Shown: one piece after another, positions 53,636 through 61,369 of the stretch
Layout: each line of letters starts with the position of its first letter
Position numbering within the stretch: the stretch's first letter is position 1
Source: Minicystis rosea
GTDB taxonomy: Bacteria > Myxococcota_A > Polyangia > Polyangiales > Polyangiaceae
Direction of reading: 5' to 3'
Assembly: GCA_001931535.1 (NCBI GenBank)
Contig: CP016211.1
Coordinates: 12,756,377-12,820,376 of the forward strand
DNA length: 64,000 bases
Translations under genes and position numbers: made by a program
Notes under the pieces: generated by a model
Databases searched by the model: none
The model's input: the letters and a program-made list of their open reading frames with translations, nothing else
What the model was told of the DNA's origin: nothing

Positions 53636-55192
53636 TCAGCTCACCTTCGCGGGCTCGGGATCGCTGGGCGCGCCCTCGTCCTCGGCCTTGTCCTGCTTGC
53701 GCGCGGTGGCGTTGCCTTCGGCCTCGTCGTCGCCCTTCGGCGCGCGCTCTTCCTCGTCATTCTCGTCGTCGATCTCGACGGGCTTGGGCTTCGCCTTCTT
53801 CTTCGCGCTCTTCTTCGCCGTCTTCTTCGCGCTCGCGCGCTTCACCGGCGCGCGCTCTTCCTCGTCGTCCTCGTCATCGGCGTCGTCCTCGTCCGCCTTC
53901 GGCGCGCTGCCTTCGGGCAGGAACTCGGCTGGCAGGCCCAACGCCATGGCCTGCTTCGGGTGCGCGAGCGCGGCCTTGTAGAAGACCGCGAACGCGATCG
54001 ACGCGGCCACGCCGCTCGAGAGCGCGATGAACTGCGACGTCGAGAGCTGCGTGTTCGCCGACGCGGCGAACGTCTCCGGCCTGAGCGAAAGGTAGACCAA
54101 GATCGCCGGCACGAACGCGAGCACCTGCGTCAGCCGCTGGAACGTCACGTTCGTGATCGCCTTGGAAAAGCCGATGATCCACGCCACCGCGAAGATCGCG
54201 AGGCAGAGCGGGAGCAGCACGTGCTCCGGCAGCGCGGGCGGGATGCTGCCGCGCTCGGCGTCGTCGCGGAGCATCTCGAGGAGGAAGCGCGCCACGCCGT
54301 ACGCGAACGCGAAGAGGAAGAAGATCTCCCCGCGGAACTTCTGCTTCCTGCGCGCCCAGAGCAGGAGGGCGAGCAGGAGGAAACCGACGAGCGACTCGTA
54401 GAGCTGCGTCGGGTGCACCGGCAAAGACTCCGTCGACGTCGGCGAGAGCCCGCGCTCCTTCACGTGCTGCACCCACGCGGGCGAGCCGCTGCCCGCATCG
54501 AGCGTCCCTTCGGGCCAGCGGGGGAACGTGCCGAGCTTCTTCAAGAACCCGGGCGCCCCGTCCTTGAGCGGCTGCCCGAAATCACAGCCGAAGAGATAGC
54601 AACCGATGCGCGTGATCAGGAGGCCCGAGGCCAAGCTCGGCACGGCCACGTCGGCCCACGGGAGCAGCGGGATCTTGTGCCGCCGCAGGAAGAAGTACGA
54701 CCCCGCGAGCCCGCCGAGGAACCCGCCGTACGCCACGAGCCCGCCCTTGCGCATGGCGAACATCGACGCGAGCGAGTCGAACTCGTTCAGGTTCGTGAGG
54801 ATGTAGAGCACGCGCGATCCCACGACGGCCGCAATGGCGGTCACGACGTAGTTGTTCGCCATCGTCTCCTTCGGCAGCCCATCCCTCTCCGCGAGCCCGA
54901 GCGTGAGATACCAGCCGACCACCAGCGAGAGGCCGAGCATCACGCCGTAGCTGTAGATGGGGATGCGCGCGACGTTGATGCTCTCGGCATATCCGCGCGC
55001 CTTGAGCACCCCGAAGGCCACCACGCCGACGGCCGCGATCACGCCGGAGACGGCCGCGCCCGCCCGATCCTTTTCCTGCCCGGCCATCTTGGCGATCGCG
55101 ACGATCACCGCGATGAGCGTGATGATCAGCGGGATCCAGGCCAGCGGTAGGTTGGCATTGGGTAGGGGTATGCGAAACAGGATCGGGTGCAT
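53636..55192 (-). CDS. lgt: Prolipoprotein diacylglyceryl transferase with long charged tail
   Basis: A 518-residue protein, much longer than usual Lgt (about 290). Residues 1-420 are membrane-spanning. Family marks: GGFLGGLAG, RIGCYLFGCDFGQP, HPTQLYES and YGVARFLLEMLRDD. They differ from the usual HGGL and RIGNF-NGE forms, with Tyr for His and Cys for Asn. It attaches diacylglycerol to the lipobox Cys of prolipoproteins, of which the window has many. A tail of about 95 residues (after about 423) is rich in Lys/Ala and then Asp/Glu and is probably cytoplasmic. The start ATG at 55192 gives MHPILFRIP, the usual Lgt beginning. Three bases separate it from hisIE. Confidence 0.9.
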   Translation of the reverse strand: MHPILFRIPLPNANLPLAWIPLIITLIAVIVAIAKMAGQEKDRAGAAVSGVIAAVGVVAFGVLKARGYAESINVARIPIYSYGVMLGLSLVVGWYLTLGLAERDGLPKETMANNYVVTAIAAVVGSRVLYILTNLNEFDSLASMFAMRKGGLVAYGGFLGGLAGSYFFLRRHKIPLLPWADVAVPSLASGLLITRIGCYLFGCDFGQPLKDGAPGFLKKLGTFPRWPEGTLDAGSGSPAWVQHVKERGLSPTSTESLPVHPTQLYESLVGFLLLALLLWARRKQKFRGEIFFLFAFAYGVARFLLEMLRDDAERGSIPPALPEHVLLPLCLAIFAVAWIIGFSKAITNVTFQRLTQVLAFVPAILVYLSLRPETFAASANTQLSTSQFIALSSGVAASIAFAVFYKAALAHPKQAMALGLPAEFLPEGSAPKADEDDADDEDDEEERAPVKRASAKKTAKKSAKKKAKPKPVEIDDENDEEERAPKGDDEAEGNATARKQDKAEDEGAPSDPEPAKVS

Positions 55193-55357
55193 GGCTGGCC
55201 CTTGCTTACGCTGGGCCCCATGGCCGGGCAAGCGGCTCCCGGCCCACGTCGGACGCGAGGCGGCGAACCCACCCTCCCGGCGTGGATTCCCGTCCCGGAC
55301 CGCGCAAGTCCCCGGTTCGGCTGCCGTTCCGGTTCGCGAACCTGCTAGGATGGCGCC

Positions 55358-56152
55358 GTGCTCGGGCGCTCTTGGATCGTGCGGCAAACGGCTCTCCTCG
55401 CCGTGGGTACGGCGTTGACTGCGTGCATCCCGGAGGGCCCTGCCACCGTCGACGCGGGCGCCGCCCCTCAGAAGCCGGCGGCCCCTGCCACGCCTCGGGC
55501 GAGCGCCAAGCCCGTCGCGCCCCATGCTTCGGCCAGCGCCGCCGCCAGCGCATCCGCGCTCCCGGTCCTCACCGCCGCTTGGGAGGACACGTTCGACCGC
55601 GCCGATCTCGGCCCCGACTGGAACGCGCGCAGCCCCGCCTGGAAGATCACGAACGGCCGCCTCTGCGCGCGCGGCGCTCGCAACAAGGGCGCATGGCTCG
55701 CGAAGCGCCTGCCCACCAACGCGCGCATCGAGTTCGAGGCCTACGCCGAGTCATCCGAGGGTGACCTCAAAATCGAGCTCTGGGGCGACGGGCAGAGCGG
55801 CGCCACCGGCACGAGCTACACCAACGCCACGAGCTACATCGCCATCCTCGGCGGGTGGAAGAACACGAAGCACGTCCTCGCGCGCCGCAACGAGCACGGC
55901 GACGATCGCTTGGAGATCGACGTCGACCCGCAGAGCGACGACGAGCGCATGCGCGCCATCGCCGCCGGCCAGGCCTATCACTTCAAGATCGAGCGCGCCG
56001 ACGACAAGACGGTGCAGATCTCGATCAACGGCACCGTCTACTTCGAGCTCGCCGATCGCGAGCCGCTCTCGGGCGCAGGCCACGAGCACTTCGGCTTCAA
56101 CGATTGGGACGCGCCGGTGTGCTTCGACAACCTCAAGGTGACGCCGCTCTAG
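55358..56152 (+). CDS. Lipoprotein with LamG/concanavalin-like domain
   Basis: A 264-residue lipoprotein from GTG at 55358: signal peptide with lipobox ALTAC (Cys23), an Ala/Pro linker rich in Ala-Ser, then a beta-jellyroll domain (about 75-264) with EDTFDRADLGPDWNARSPAWKITNGRLCARG, the ITNGRL turn typical of laminin-G/DUF1080-type sugar-binding folds, and a final NDWDAPVCFDNLKVTPL. It may bind polysaccharide at the cell surface. Divergent from lgt and 18 bp before the MXAN_5187-type gene, probably one operon with it. Confidence 0.75.
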   Translation: MLGRSWIVRQTALLAVGTALTACIPEGPATVDAGAAPQKPAAPATPRASAKPVAPHASASAAASASALPVLTAAWEDTFDRADLGPDWNARSPAWKITNGRLCARGARNKGAWLAKRLPTNARIEFEAYAESSEGDLKIELWGDGQSGATGTSYTNATSYIAILGGWKNTKHVLARRNEHGDDRLEIDVDPQSDDERMRAIAAGQAYHFKIERADDKTVQISINGTVYFELADREPLSGAGHEHFGFNDWDAPVCFDNLKVTPL

Positions 56153-56170
56153 GAAAGGCTGCCGAGCGCG

Positions 56171-57739
56171 ATGGAAGCTGCCGAGATCGACAAGGAGCTG
56201 GAGGAGCTCGACACCAAGATCGATCAGCTCCGCGCCCTGTACGAGCAGTACTTCATGGGCATCGAGCGCCTGGAGCCGCAGAAGCCGCGCCAGGACGTGG
56301 AGCGCCGCCTCAAGGTCCTGCGTCGCGAGCAGATCAGGAACACCGCGCAGCGCTTCAAGTTCAACGTCCTCGTCCAAAAGCTCAACACGATGCAGCAGTA
56401 TTGGAACCGCGTCGTGCGTGAGATGGAGAACGGCACCTTCAAGCGTGACGTGCTCCGCGCCGCCGCGCGCTTCGGTGACAGCGCCCTCACCGGGGTCGGG
56501 AAGAAGCGCGCCAAGGAGCTGTCGAAGCTCGTCTCCGCCAAATCCCAACGTGTCATCGACGACACGATGGAGCTCGGCGCCGACGATCTCATCGAAGACG
56601 ACGAGGACGACGACGCGCCCACGCCGCCCAAGCTCGAGCACGGCGGCCCGGCTTCGGCCCGAGGCCTCGTGCCCGACGATCTCCCGTTGATCCAAGCGCC
56701 GCCCACCGCGAGCGCGCCGTACGCCGCGCCCACCGACTACGCCGCCATGCCCGTGCAATACGGCGCTCCACATGCAGCACCCGCGGCCCAATACGGTGCT
56801 CCGCAGGCTGCGCAATACGGTGCTCCGCAGGCCGCGCAATACGGTGCTCCGCAAGCCGCGCAATACGGTGCTTCTCCGGCCATTCAATACGACGCCTCGT
56901 CCGCGGCCCAATACGGTGCTTCGCCCGCGGCTCAACATGGCGGCCACATTCCGCAACATGACGCTTCGTCGGCTGCCCAATATGGTGCTTCGTCAGCAGC
57001 CCAATACGGTGCTCCGCCGGGGGCTCAACATGGTGCTCCGCAAGCGCCTCCTGCGGGGCAGGAAGGTGGGCGCCGAAGCACGCTGACCGATCCTTCGAGC
57101 TCGATTCGGCCCGCGCCGAACGACGTGAAAAAGCGCGTCACCGAGCTCGCCGCCGAGATGCGCACCGCGCGCGTCGCCGAGGCCCCGGCCCGCAGCTTCG
57201 GCTCCCTCGATCTCGACTTCGACGAAGCCCCCAATCCTCGCACGAGCGAGCCCGCGCCCGCGCGCACCGCGGTCCGCGCCGAGCCTGCCGCATCGCCTGC
57301 ACGCGCCGCCGCAGCGCCGCCTGCACCCGCAGCTGGTGGCTTCGGCGTGCTCGACATCGCGCTCGATGGTGATCTCGGGCCTCCGCCCAGCGCCCCGTCC
57401 CCTGGATCCGGCATTCGCATGGGCGGCCGTCCCGCCGTGTCCGCGCGCCCTTCGCCCGCGGAGCCTCAACGGGCTCAGCCCGCAGCCGCCCAGCCTCGAC
57501 CGCAGCCGGCGCCTGCCGGCGGTGATCTCGCCGATCAGCGGCTCCGCCAGATCTACGCGAAGTACGTCGAGACCAAGCGCTCGGTCAACGAGTCGACCGC
57601 GGGCGTGACCTACGAAAAGCTCGCCGCCACGCTGCGCGCGCAGACGGAGAAGCTCAAGGCTTCGCACCCCTCGAAGGCCGTCGATTTCGAGGTGGTCATC
57701 AAAGACGGCAAAACGCACCTCAAGCCCGTCTTGAAGTAG
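56171..57739 (+). CDS. MXAN_5187 family protein with QYGAPQ tandem repeats
   Basis: A 522-residue soluble protein. The N-terminal 145 residues are helical and coiled (MEAAEIDKELEELDTKIDQLRALYEQYF, VLRREQIRNTAQRFKFNVLVQKLNTMQQYWNRV) and match the MXAN_5187 N-terminal part. Residues about 196-295 are a low-complexity region of 8-residue repeats, mostly AAQYGAPQ. Further Ala/Pro linker follows, and the last 75 residues are the MXAN_5187 C-terminal domain (RLRQIYAKYVETKRSVNESTAGVTYEKLAATLRAQ, then VDFEVVIKDGKTHLKPVL). The family is myxobacterial; function unknown. The repeat number varies between close strains in such proteins as a rule. Confidence 0.88.
   Translation: MEAAEIDKELEELDTKIDQLRALYEQYFMGIERLEPQKPRQDVERRLKVLRREQIRNTAQRFKFNVLVQKLNTMQQYWNRVVREMENGTFKRDVLRAAARFGDSALTGVGKKRAKELSKLVSAKSQRVIDDTMELGADDLIEDDEDDDAPTPPKLEHGGPASARGLVPDDLPLIQAPPTASAPYAAPTDYAAMPVQYGAPHAAPAAQYGAPQAAQYGAPQAAQYGAPQAAQYGASPAIQYDASSAAQYGASPAAQHGGHIPQHDASSAAQYGASSAAQYGAPPGAQHGAPQAPPAGQEGGRRSTLTDPSSSIRPAPNDVKKRVTELAAEMRTARVAEAPARSFGSLDLDFDEAPNPRTSEPAPARTAVRAEPAASPARAAAAPPAPAAGGFGVLDIALDGDLGPPPSAPSPGSGIRMGGRPAVSARPSPAEPQRAQPAAAQPRPQPAPAGGDLADQRLRQIYAKYVETKRSVNESTAGVTYEKLAATLRAQTEKLKASHPSKAVDFEVVIKDGKTHLKPVLK
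56755..57055 (+). repeat. 24-bp coding tandem repeats
   Basis: About a dozen units of roughly 24 bases with core CAATACGGTGCTCCG encode the QYGAPQAA series in the MXAN_5187-type protein. Units in the middle (56790-56870) are nearly identical; later ones diverge (QYGASPA, QHGGHIPQ, QYGAPPG). Codon use inside the repeats (CAA, TAC GGT GCT) is less GC-rich than outside. Confidence 0.8.
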
Positions 57740-58156
57740 ACGCGGGAATGAGGCGCGGCCTCGGCCGGTTGCCGGGTGCGAATGCGTCGCGCCGAGAGAG
57801 CACCCATCACGAGCTCCGCCGCGCGCTTTCGTGCACACGCGCGCTGTCGAGGGCGACTGCCACGTGCTCGTGTCCAGCCCGCGTTCAACGAGCACACCCG
57901 CGCATCATGCGCCCGCGTCGCTCGGGAATGCGCGCGCTATCGGTGTGCAATGAGCGAGTGTGGAATGGGGCGCCGTCGAGACGGGCGTACGAGAAGAGCG
58001 TGCGCCCGCGGCGTTTCGAACGAGGCCTATGTTCTAGGCTCTGTCCGACGACGTCGCGAGCGCATCGCAGCTAGCGGGGAGCGAGCGAGGGATACTCTCG
58101 TATTTCGAGTGAGCTCGACCGACGATGCGGTGCGCGCAGCAGGCGTCGGACGGAGC
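57740..58156. other. Intergenic region, no gene recognised
   Basis: These 417 bases separate the MXAN_5187-type gene (plus) and the small minus-strand gene and are therefore the meeting of two 3' ends. Short open frames exist but are Arg/Ser-rich and without ribosome sites. Base composition is less coding-like than surroundings. Nothing further was recognised. Confidence 0.45.
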
Positions 58157-58447
58157 CTAGCGGTGCGCGGCGCGCGGATGCACCGAGCACGGCCGCGCGA
58201 TCACCGGACGGTAAACCTCGTCCTCGTCACAGTGCAGGATGGCGCACGCCGTTCGATCGGCAGCGCGCATGCGAGCGCATAGGTCCGCGAGATCCTCGTC
58301 CGCGTCGACTACCTCGGCCTCGAGCGGGCGCGACGTCATCGGATCGTACCGAACGTTGTCGAGCGCCACCCATCGCCCGCGATACTCGTCGGAGTGACAG
58401 ATCTCCCGCCACCCCATGCGCGACTTCATCTGGCTTTTACTGCCCAT
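58157..58447 (-). CDS. Small conserved-looking cytoplasmic protein
   Basis: A 96-residue protein whose core, EYRGRWVALDNVRYDPMTSRPLEAEVVDADEDLADLCARMRAADRTACAILHCDEDE, has good protein-like balance and resembles short uncharacterised proteins seen in myxobacteria. The Arg-Gly-Arg-Trp-Val-Ala-Leu-Asp motif and the acidic EVVDADEDL helix could be a small nucleotide- or protein-binding fold. No signal or membrane segment. Start is uncertain: ATG at 58447, 58429 or 58417. A perfect 16-bp palindrome lies at 58606-58621 in its upstream region. Confidence 0.6.
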   Translation of the reverse strand: MGSKSQMKSRMGWREICHSDEYRGRWVALDNVRYDPMTSRPLEAEVVDADEDLADLCARMRAADRTACAILHCDEDEVYRPVIARPCSVHPRAAHR

Positions 58448-58605
58448 CTCCGAAAATGACCCTCTCCCCCGGGTTCCAACATCGTGCGCTCGCCTGGTCC
58501 TGTTTGGTCCCTGGCTTTTGAAGAGCGCCGATTCGCAGCGCGGCTGGGGATGTCGAAGAGCCGCCGCGATCTAGCATTGGGCGAAATCCGTCGTCAAGCC
58601 GGCCC

Positions 58606-58621
58606 GGGAACACGTGTTCCC
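58606..58621. promoter_or_regulatory. Perfect 16-bp palindrome, possible operator
   Basis: GGGAACACGTGTTCCC is a perfect uninterrupted palindrome in the 265-base gap (58448-58712) between the zinc-ribbon kinase gene (its 3' end) and the small gene. A dimeric DNA-binding protein could bind here to control the small gene, starting about 160 bases downstream. No other gene lies in the gap. A second, weak AT-rich hairpin (58691-58707) follows the kinase stop. Confidence 0.4.
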
Positions 58622-58712
58622 TAATTGCAAGCGATAGACCACGGAGCCGGCGAGCACGTCCGGGGCGACCCCATCCGATGCTCGCAGGATCCATTTGATT
58701 TAAATGGGAGCC

Positions 58713-60395
58713 TCATCGTCCATGCGGCGGGCAGCGCTTGCCCGGCGGGCAGCGATGCGGCGGCTTGCGGTCGCGAATCTCCGCCTGCTCGATGGCCGTG
58801 CGTGCGCCGACCTTGCCCGGGCCTTCGCAGCGCGCGAAGGCGGCGCGCGCGCCCGACAGATCATTGCGGTTCGCGTGCATCTCGGCCGTCTTGCAGGCCT
58901 GCTCGGCGCGCGGATCGATCGTCGGCACCTTGACCGTGTTCGTCGGCGGCGTGCTCGGCGTCGCCGAGGCCGTTTGCGCAGGGCCCGCATCGACCGACGC
59001 CGGCTCCGTCGCGCCCGCATCGACCACCGGCGGATCGGGCGGCGCAGCAGACGTCGTCGCCGTCGCCGTCGTGCCCTGGTTGTGCGAGCCGCTGCCCTTG
59101 TTGCCCTTGAGCGCGAACGCCACGCCGATCAAGCCGAGCACGCCGACGACGGCGACCACGCCGATCATCGGCCCTGCGTTGCTCTTCTTCACCGGCGGAG
59201 GCGGCGGTTGGAAGACCTGACCGCTGCCCGTGGGCACCCCGCCGCCCGGCATCCCCGGCGACGACGGATAGCCTGCCGGCGGCGGGATCGAGCTGTGATC
59301 GCCGCCCGGCATGAGCACCACCTGACCGGGCTGCGTCTGCGCCTGCGTCATCGGCCCGGTGCGACCACCGCCCGAGATCGCGCCGCTCAGGGACGCGAGA
59401 TCCGCGTTGCTCGGCCGCGCGAGCCCGAGGCCCGTCGTGCGGCCGCCGCCCATCGTGAACTCTTCGTAGAACTCGCGCACCGACTGCTGCCGGTGGTTCT
59501 TGTCCTTCGAGAGCGCGCGCATCACGGCCGCCTTCATCTTGGCGGGCACTTGGCTGCCGAGCGGCACCGTCTCGAAGGGGAAGGGCTGCGCCGTCATGTG
59601 CTGCGTCGCCCACGCCCACGGCGTGTCGGCGTCGAACGGCAAGCGCCCGGTGAGCATCTCGTACGCCATCACGCCGAGCGAATAGATGTCGCTCCGCATG
59701 TCGAGATCCTGGCCGCGGAACTGCTCCGGGCTCATGTACGGCGGCGTGCCGAGCACCGTGCCCTGCTGCGTGAGCTTCGACTCGTGCTTCGAGTTCTTCT
59801 CGTCGCGCTTGGCGATGCCGAAGTCGAGGACCTTCACGTAGTCCTCTTCGCCCGCGCGCGTCGTCAGGTAGATGTTCGCGGGCTTGAGATCACGGTGCAC
59901 GATGCCTTTGTCGTGCGCCTCCTGCAGCGAGCCGCAGATCTGCGAGAGGATGCGATCGACGCGCTCGGGCCCGATCGGGCCGCTCTCGAGCGCCTTCTCG
60001 AGCGACACGCCGGTGAGCAGCTCCATCGCGATGTAGAGCTCACCGCTCGGCGTCTGCCCGAAGTCGTGCACCTTGATGGTGTTCGGGTGCTCGAGCTCGC
60101 TCACCGTCCCGCACTCGCGCATGAAGCGCGCGACCACCTGCGGATCCCTGGCGAACTGAGCCAGCAGCGTCTTCACTGCGACCTTGCGGACGCTCGTGCC
60201 CATCTGCTGCTCGCCGTTGTAGACGCGGCCCATGCCGCCCTCGCCGAGCACGCCGAGGATGCGGAAACGACCGCCGACCGTAGAGCCGATCAGCGGGTCG
60301 TTCTCGTCGGTCTGCTCAGCGGGGAGGAGGGCGCCGCACTTGGCGCAGAAGCGAGCGCCGTCGATGTTTGGCGTATGGCAAGCCGGACATTCCAT
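58713..60395 (-). CDS. Ser/Thr protein kinase with N-terminal zinc ribbon and membrane anchor
   Basis: A 560-residue kinase from ATG at 60395. Residues 3-21 are a zinc ribbon (CPAC ... CAKC). The kinase domain (about 40-310) has LGEGGMGRVYNGE, VAVK, IVHRDLKPAN, VLDFGIAK, TPPYMSPEQF and SDIYSLGVMAYEMLTG, all active-type. A Gly/Pro linker leads to a membrane segment (about 435-455) and a Thr/Pro-rich extracytoplasmic tail ending in a short Cys-containing helical part. This layout is typical of myxobacterial receptor-like kinases. It is divergent from the tRNA/tuf locus; the upstream frame (long Arg-rich) is not coding. Confidence 0.93.
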   Translation of the reverse strand: MECPACHTPNIDGARFCAKCGALLPAEQTDENDPLIGSTVGGRFRILGVLGEGGMGRVYNGEQQMGTSVRKVAVKTLLAQFARDPQVVARFMRECGTVSELEHPNTIKVHDFGQTPSGELYIAMELLTGVSLEKALESGPIGPERVDRILSQICGSLQEAHDKGIVHRDLKPANIYLTTRAGEEDYVKVLDFGIAKRDEKNSKHESKLTQQGTVLGTPPYMSPEQFRGQDLDMRSDIYSLGVMAYEMLTGRLPFDADTPWAWATQHMTAQPFPFETVPLGSQVPAKMKAAVMRALSKDKNHRQQSVREFYEEFTMGGGRTTGLGLARPSNADLASLSGAISGGGRTGPMTQAQTQPGQVVLMPGGDHSSIPPPAGYPSSPGMPGGGVPTGSGQVFQPPPPPVKKSNAGPMIGVVAVVGVLGLIGVAFALKGNKGSGSHNQGTTATATTSAAPPDPPVVDAGATEPASVDAGPAQTASATPSTPPTNTVKVPTIDPRAEQACKTAEMHANRNDLSGARAAFARCEGPGKVGARTAIEQAEIRDRKPPHRCPPGKRCPPHGR

Positions 60396-60790
60396 GCGTG
60401 AGAGACCTCTACCCCGTGTAGGTCCCGACCGCCATCTATCGACGCGCGTACGGCGGCAGCGGGACGCCCCCCAGGGAGGACGCGCGCAAGGATCGCAACA
60501 CCTCTGCGCCCCATGCAAGCGCGGCGATGAGGCACCTCTGGTCGGCCGCCGCACTTTCGACGACGAAACCCCTTCCACGCGGGCGAAAATGAAGCTAGGA
60601 GGCTGCCGCGAATCCCCGGGCCGGAAGCAGTCGGCCGAGTCCTTACGACGAAACCGTTCGGACCGCTTGACATGCCTCTTGCTAGGGGCTAAGAGCCTGC
60701 TCCCCTTTCGGGACCCGTCTGTCCTCCAGATCACGCGCGAGCTTGCTCGAACGTGGATCAGCCCGAAAAGGACGCCCTTGCTGGCGTAGC
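60396..60790. promoter_or_regulatory. Upstream region of the tRNA-tuf locus with sigma70-like promoter
   Basis: This 395-base gap lies between the zinc-ribbon kinase gene and the first tRNA and contains no gene. TTGACA at 60667-60672 is a consensus -35 box; 17 bases later TAAGAG (60690-60695) is a weak -10 box. Their position, about 95 bases before the first tRNA, fits a strong housekeeping promoter for the tRNA-tuf transcript. The assignment is by pattern only. Confidence 0.4.
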
Positions 60791-60801
60791 GCTGGCGTAG
60801 C
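60780..60801 (+). repeat. 11-bp direct duplication at the 5' end of tRNA-Thr
   Basis: GCTGGCGTAGC occurs at 60780-60790 and again at 60791-60801, where it is the first 11 bases of tRNA-Thr(TGT). The copy could be a replication slip or the scar of an element that once used the tRNA end. Processing by RNase P should still choose the inner copy. Confidence 0.7.
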
Positions 60802-60863
60802 TCAATCGGTAGAGCACCTGCCTTGTAAGCAGGGGGTTAGGGGTTCAAGTCCCCTCGTCAGCT
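60791..60863 (+). tRNA. tRNA-Thr (anticodon TGT)
   Basis: Acceptor stem GCTGGCG pairs with CGTCAGC; D arm GCTCAATCGGTAGAGC; anticodon stem CTGCC/GGCAG-like with loop TTGTAAG giving TGT; T arm GGGTTCAAGTCCC. CCA is not encoded. First of four tRNAs in the order Thr-Tyr-Gly-Thr before tuf, the same order as in the E. coli thrU-tyrU-glyT-thrT-tufB operon. Confidence 0.96.
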
Positions 60864-60971
60864 CAGGGCAGTGTCCCGGCTGATGAGGCGACGAAGAAGT
60901 TCAGAGGAGAAGCCGAACGCAGAAGAAGACGCCCGCGCTCATCTCATATGACGTGAGGCACGCAAAAATCC

Positions 60972-61053
60972 GGAGGGTTGCCCGAGCGGCCAAAGGGAGC
61001 AGACTGTAAATCTGCCGGCATTGCCTTCGATGGTTCGAATCCATCACCCTCCA
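60972..61053 (+). tRNA. tRNA-Tyr (anticodon GTA)
   Basis: Acceptor stem GGAGGGT/ACCCTCC with discriminator A; anticodon stem CAGA/TCTG with loop CTGTAAA giving GTA; a long variable arm typical of class II tRNAs; T loop TTCGAAT. About 82 bases, the usual size for bacterial tRNA-Tyr. CCA is not encoded. Confidence 0.96.
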
Positions 61054-61151
61054 CCGAAACGTCTTCGTCCCATTCGGGACTGGTCGTTTCGACGTCATTC
61101 GACGTAACCAGCGCCCCTCGCAGCCCGGGCATCCCCGGTCTGCTCGTGAGC

Positions 61152-61224
61152 GCGGGCGTAGCTCAGTTGGTAGAGCGTCAGCCTTCCAAGCTGAACGTCG
61201 CCGGTTCGAACCCGGTCGCCCGCT
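61152..61224 (+). tRNA. tRNA-Gly (anticodon TCC)
   Basis: Acceptor stem GCGGGCG/CGCCCGC, D arm GCTCAGTTGGTAGAGC, anticodon loop CTTCCAA giving TCC, T arm CCGGTTCGAACCCGG. 73 bases with discriminator T; CCA not encoded. Confidence 0.96.
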
Positions 61225-61234
61225 CCGCAATCCT

Positions 61235-61310
61235 GCCCACCTAGCTCAGTCGGTAGAGCACGTCCTTGGTAAGGACGAGGTCGTCGGTTCGATCCCGATG
61301 GTGGGCTCCA
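61235..61310 (+). tRNA. tRNA-Thr (anticodon GGT)
   Basis: Acceptor stem GCCCACC/GGTGGGC, anticodon stem CGTCC/GGACG with loop TTGGTAA giving GGT, T loop TTCGATC. This is the only one of the four with an encoded CCA end (61308-61310). It lies 59 bases upstream of tuf. Confidence 0.96.
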
Positions 61311-61369
61311 ATTAGGAACGGGAAACCTCGCGATTCGTCGCAGTCCGACATCGTCTAGGAGAAAGCTCG

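Noticed and set aside
52970..55192. A complete histidine operon
   Set aside because: Only hisIE is present; its neighbours are lgt and an Omp85 gene.
58448..58712. Additional small gene between the kinase and the small protein gene
   Set aside because: The frame at 58437-58694 is interrupted in style by AT-rich and palindromic DNA and has no coding bias.
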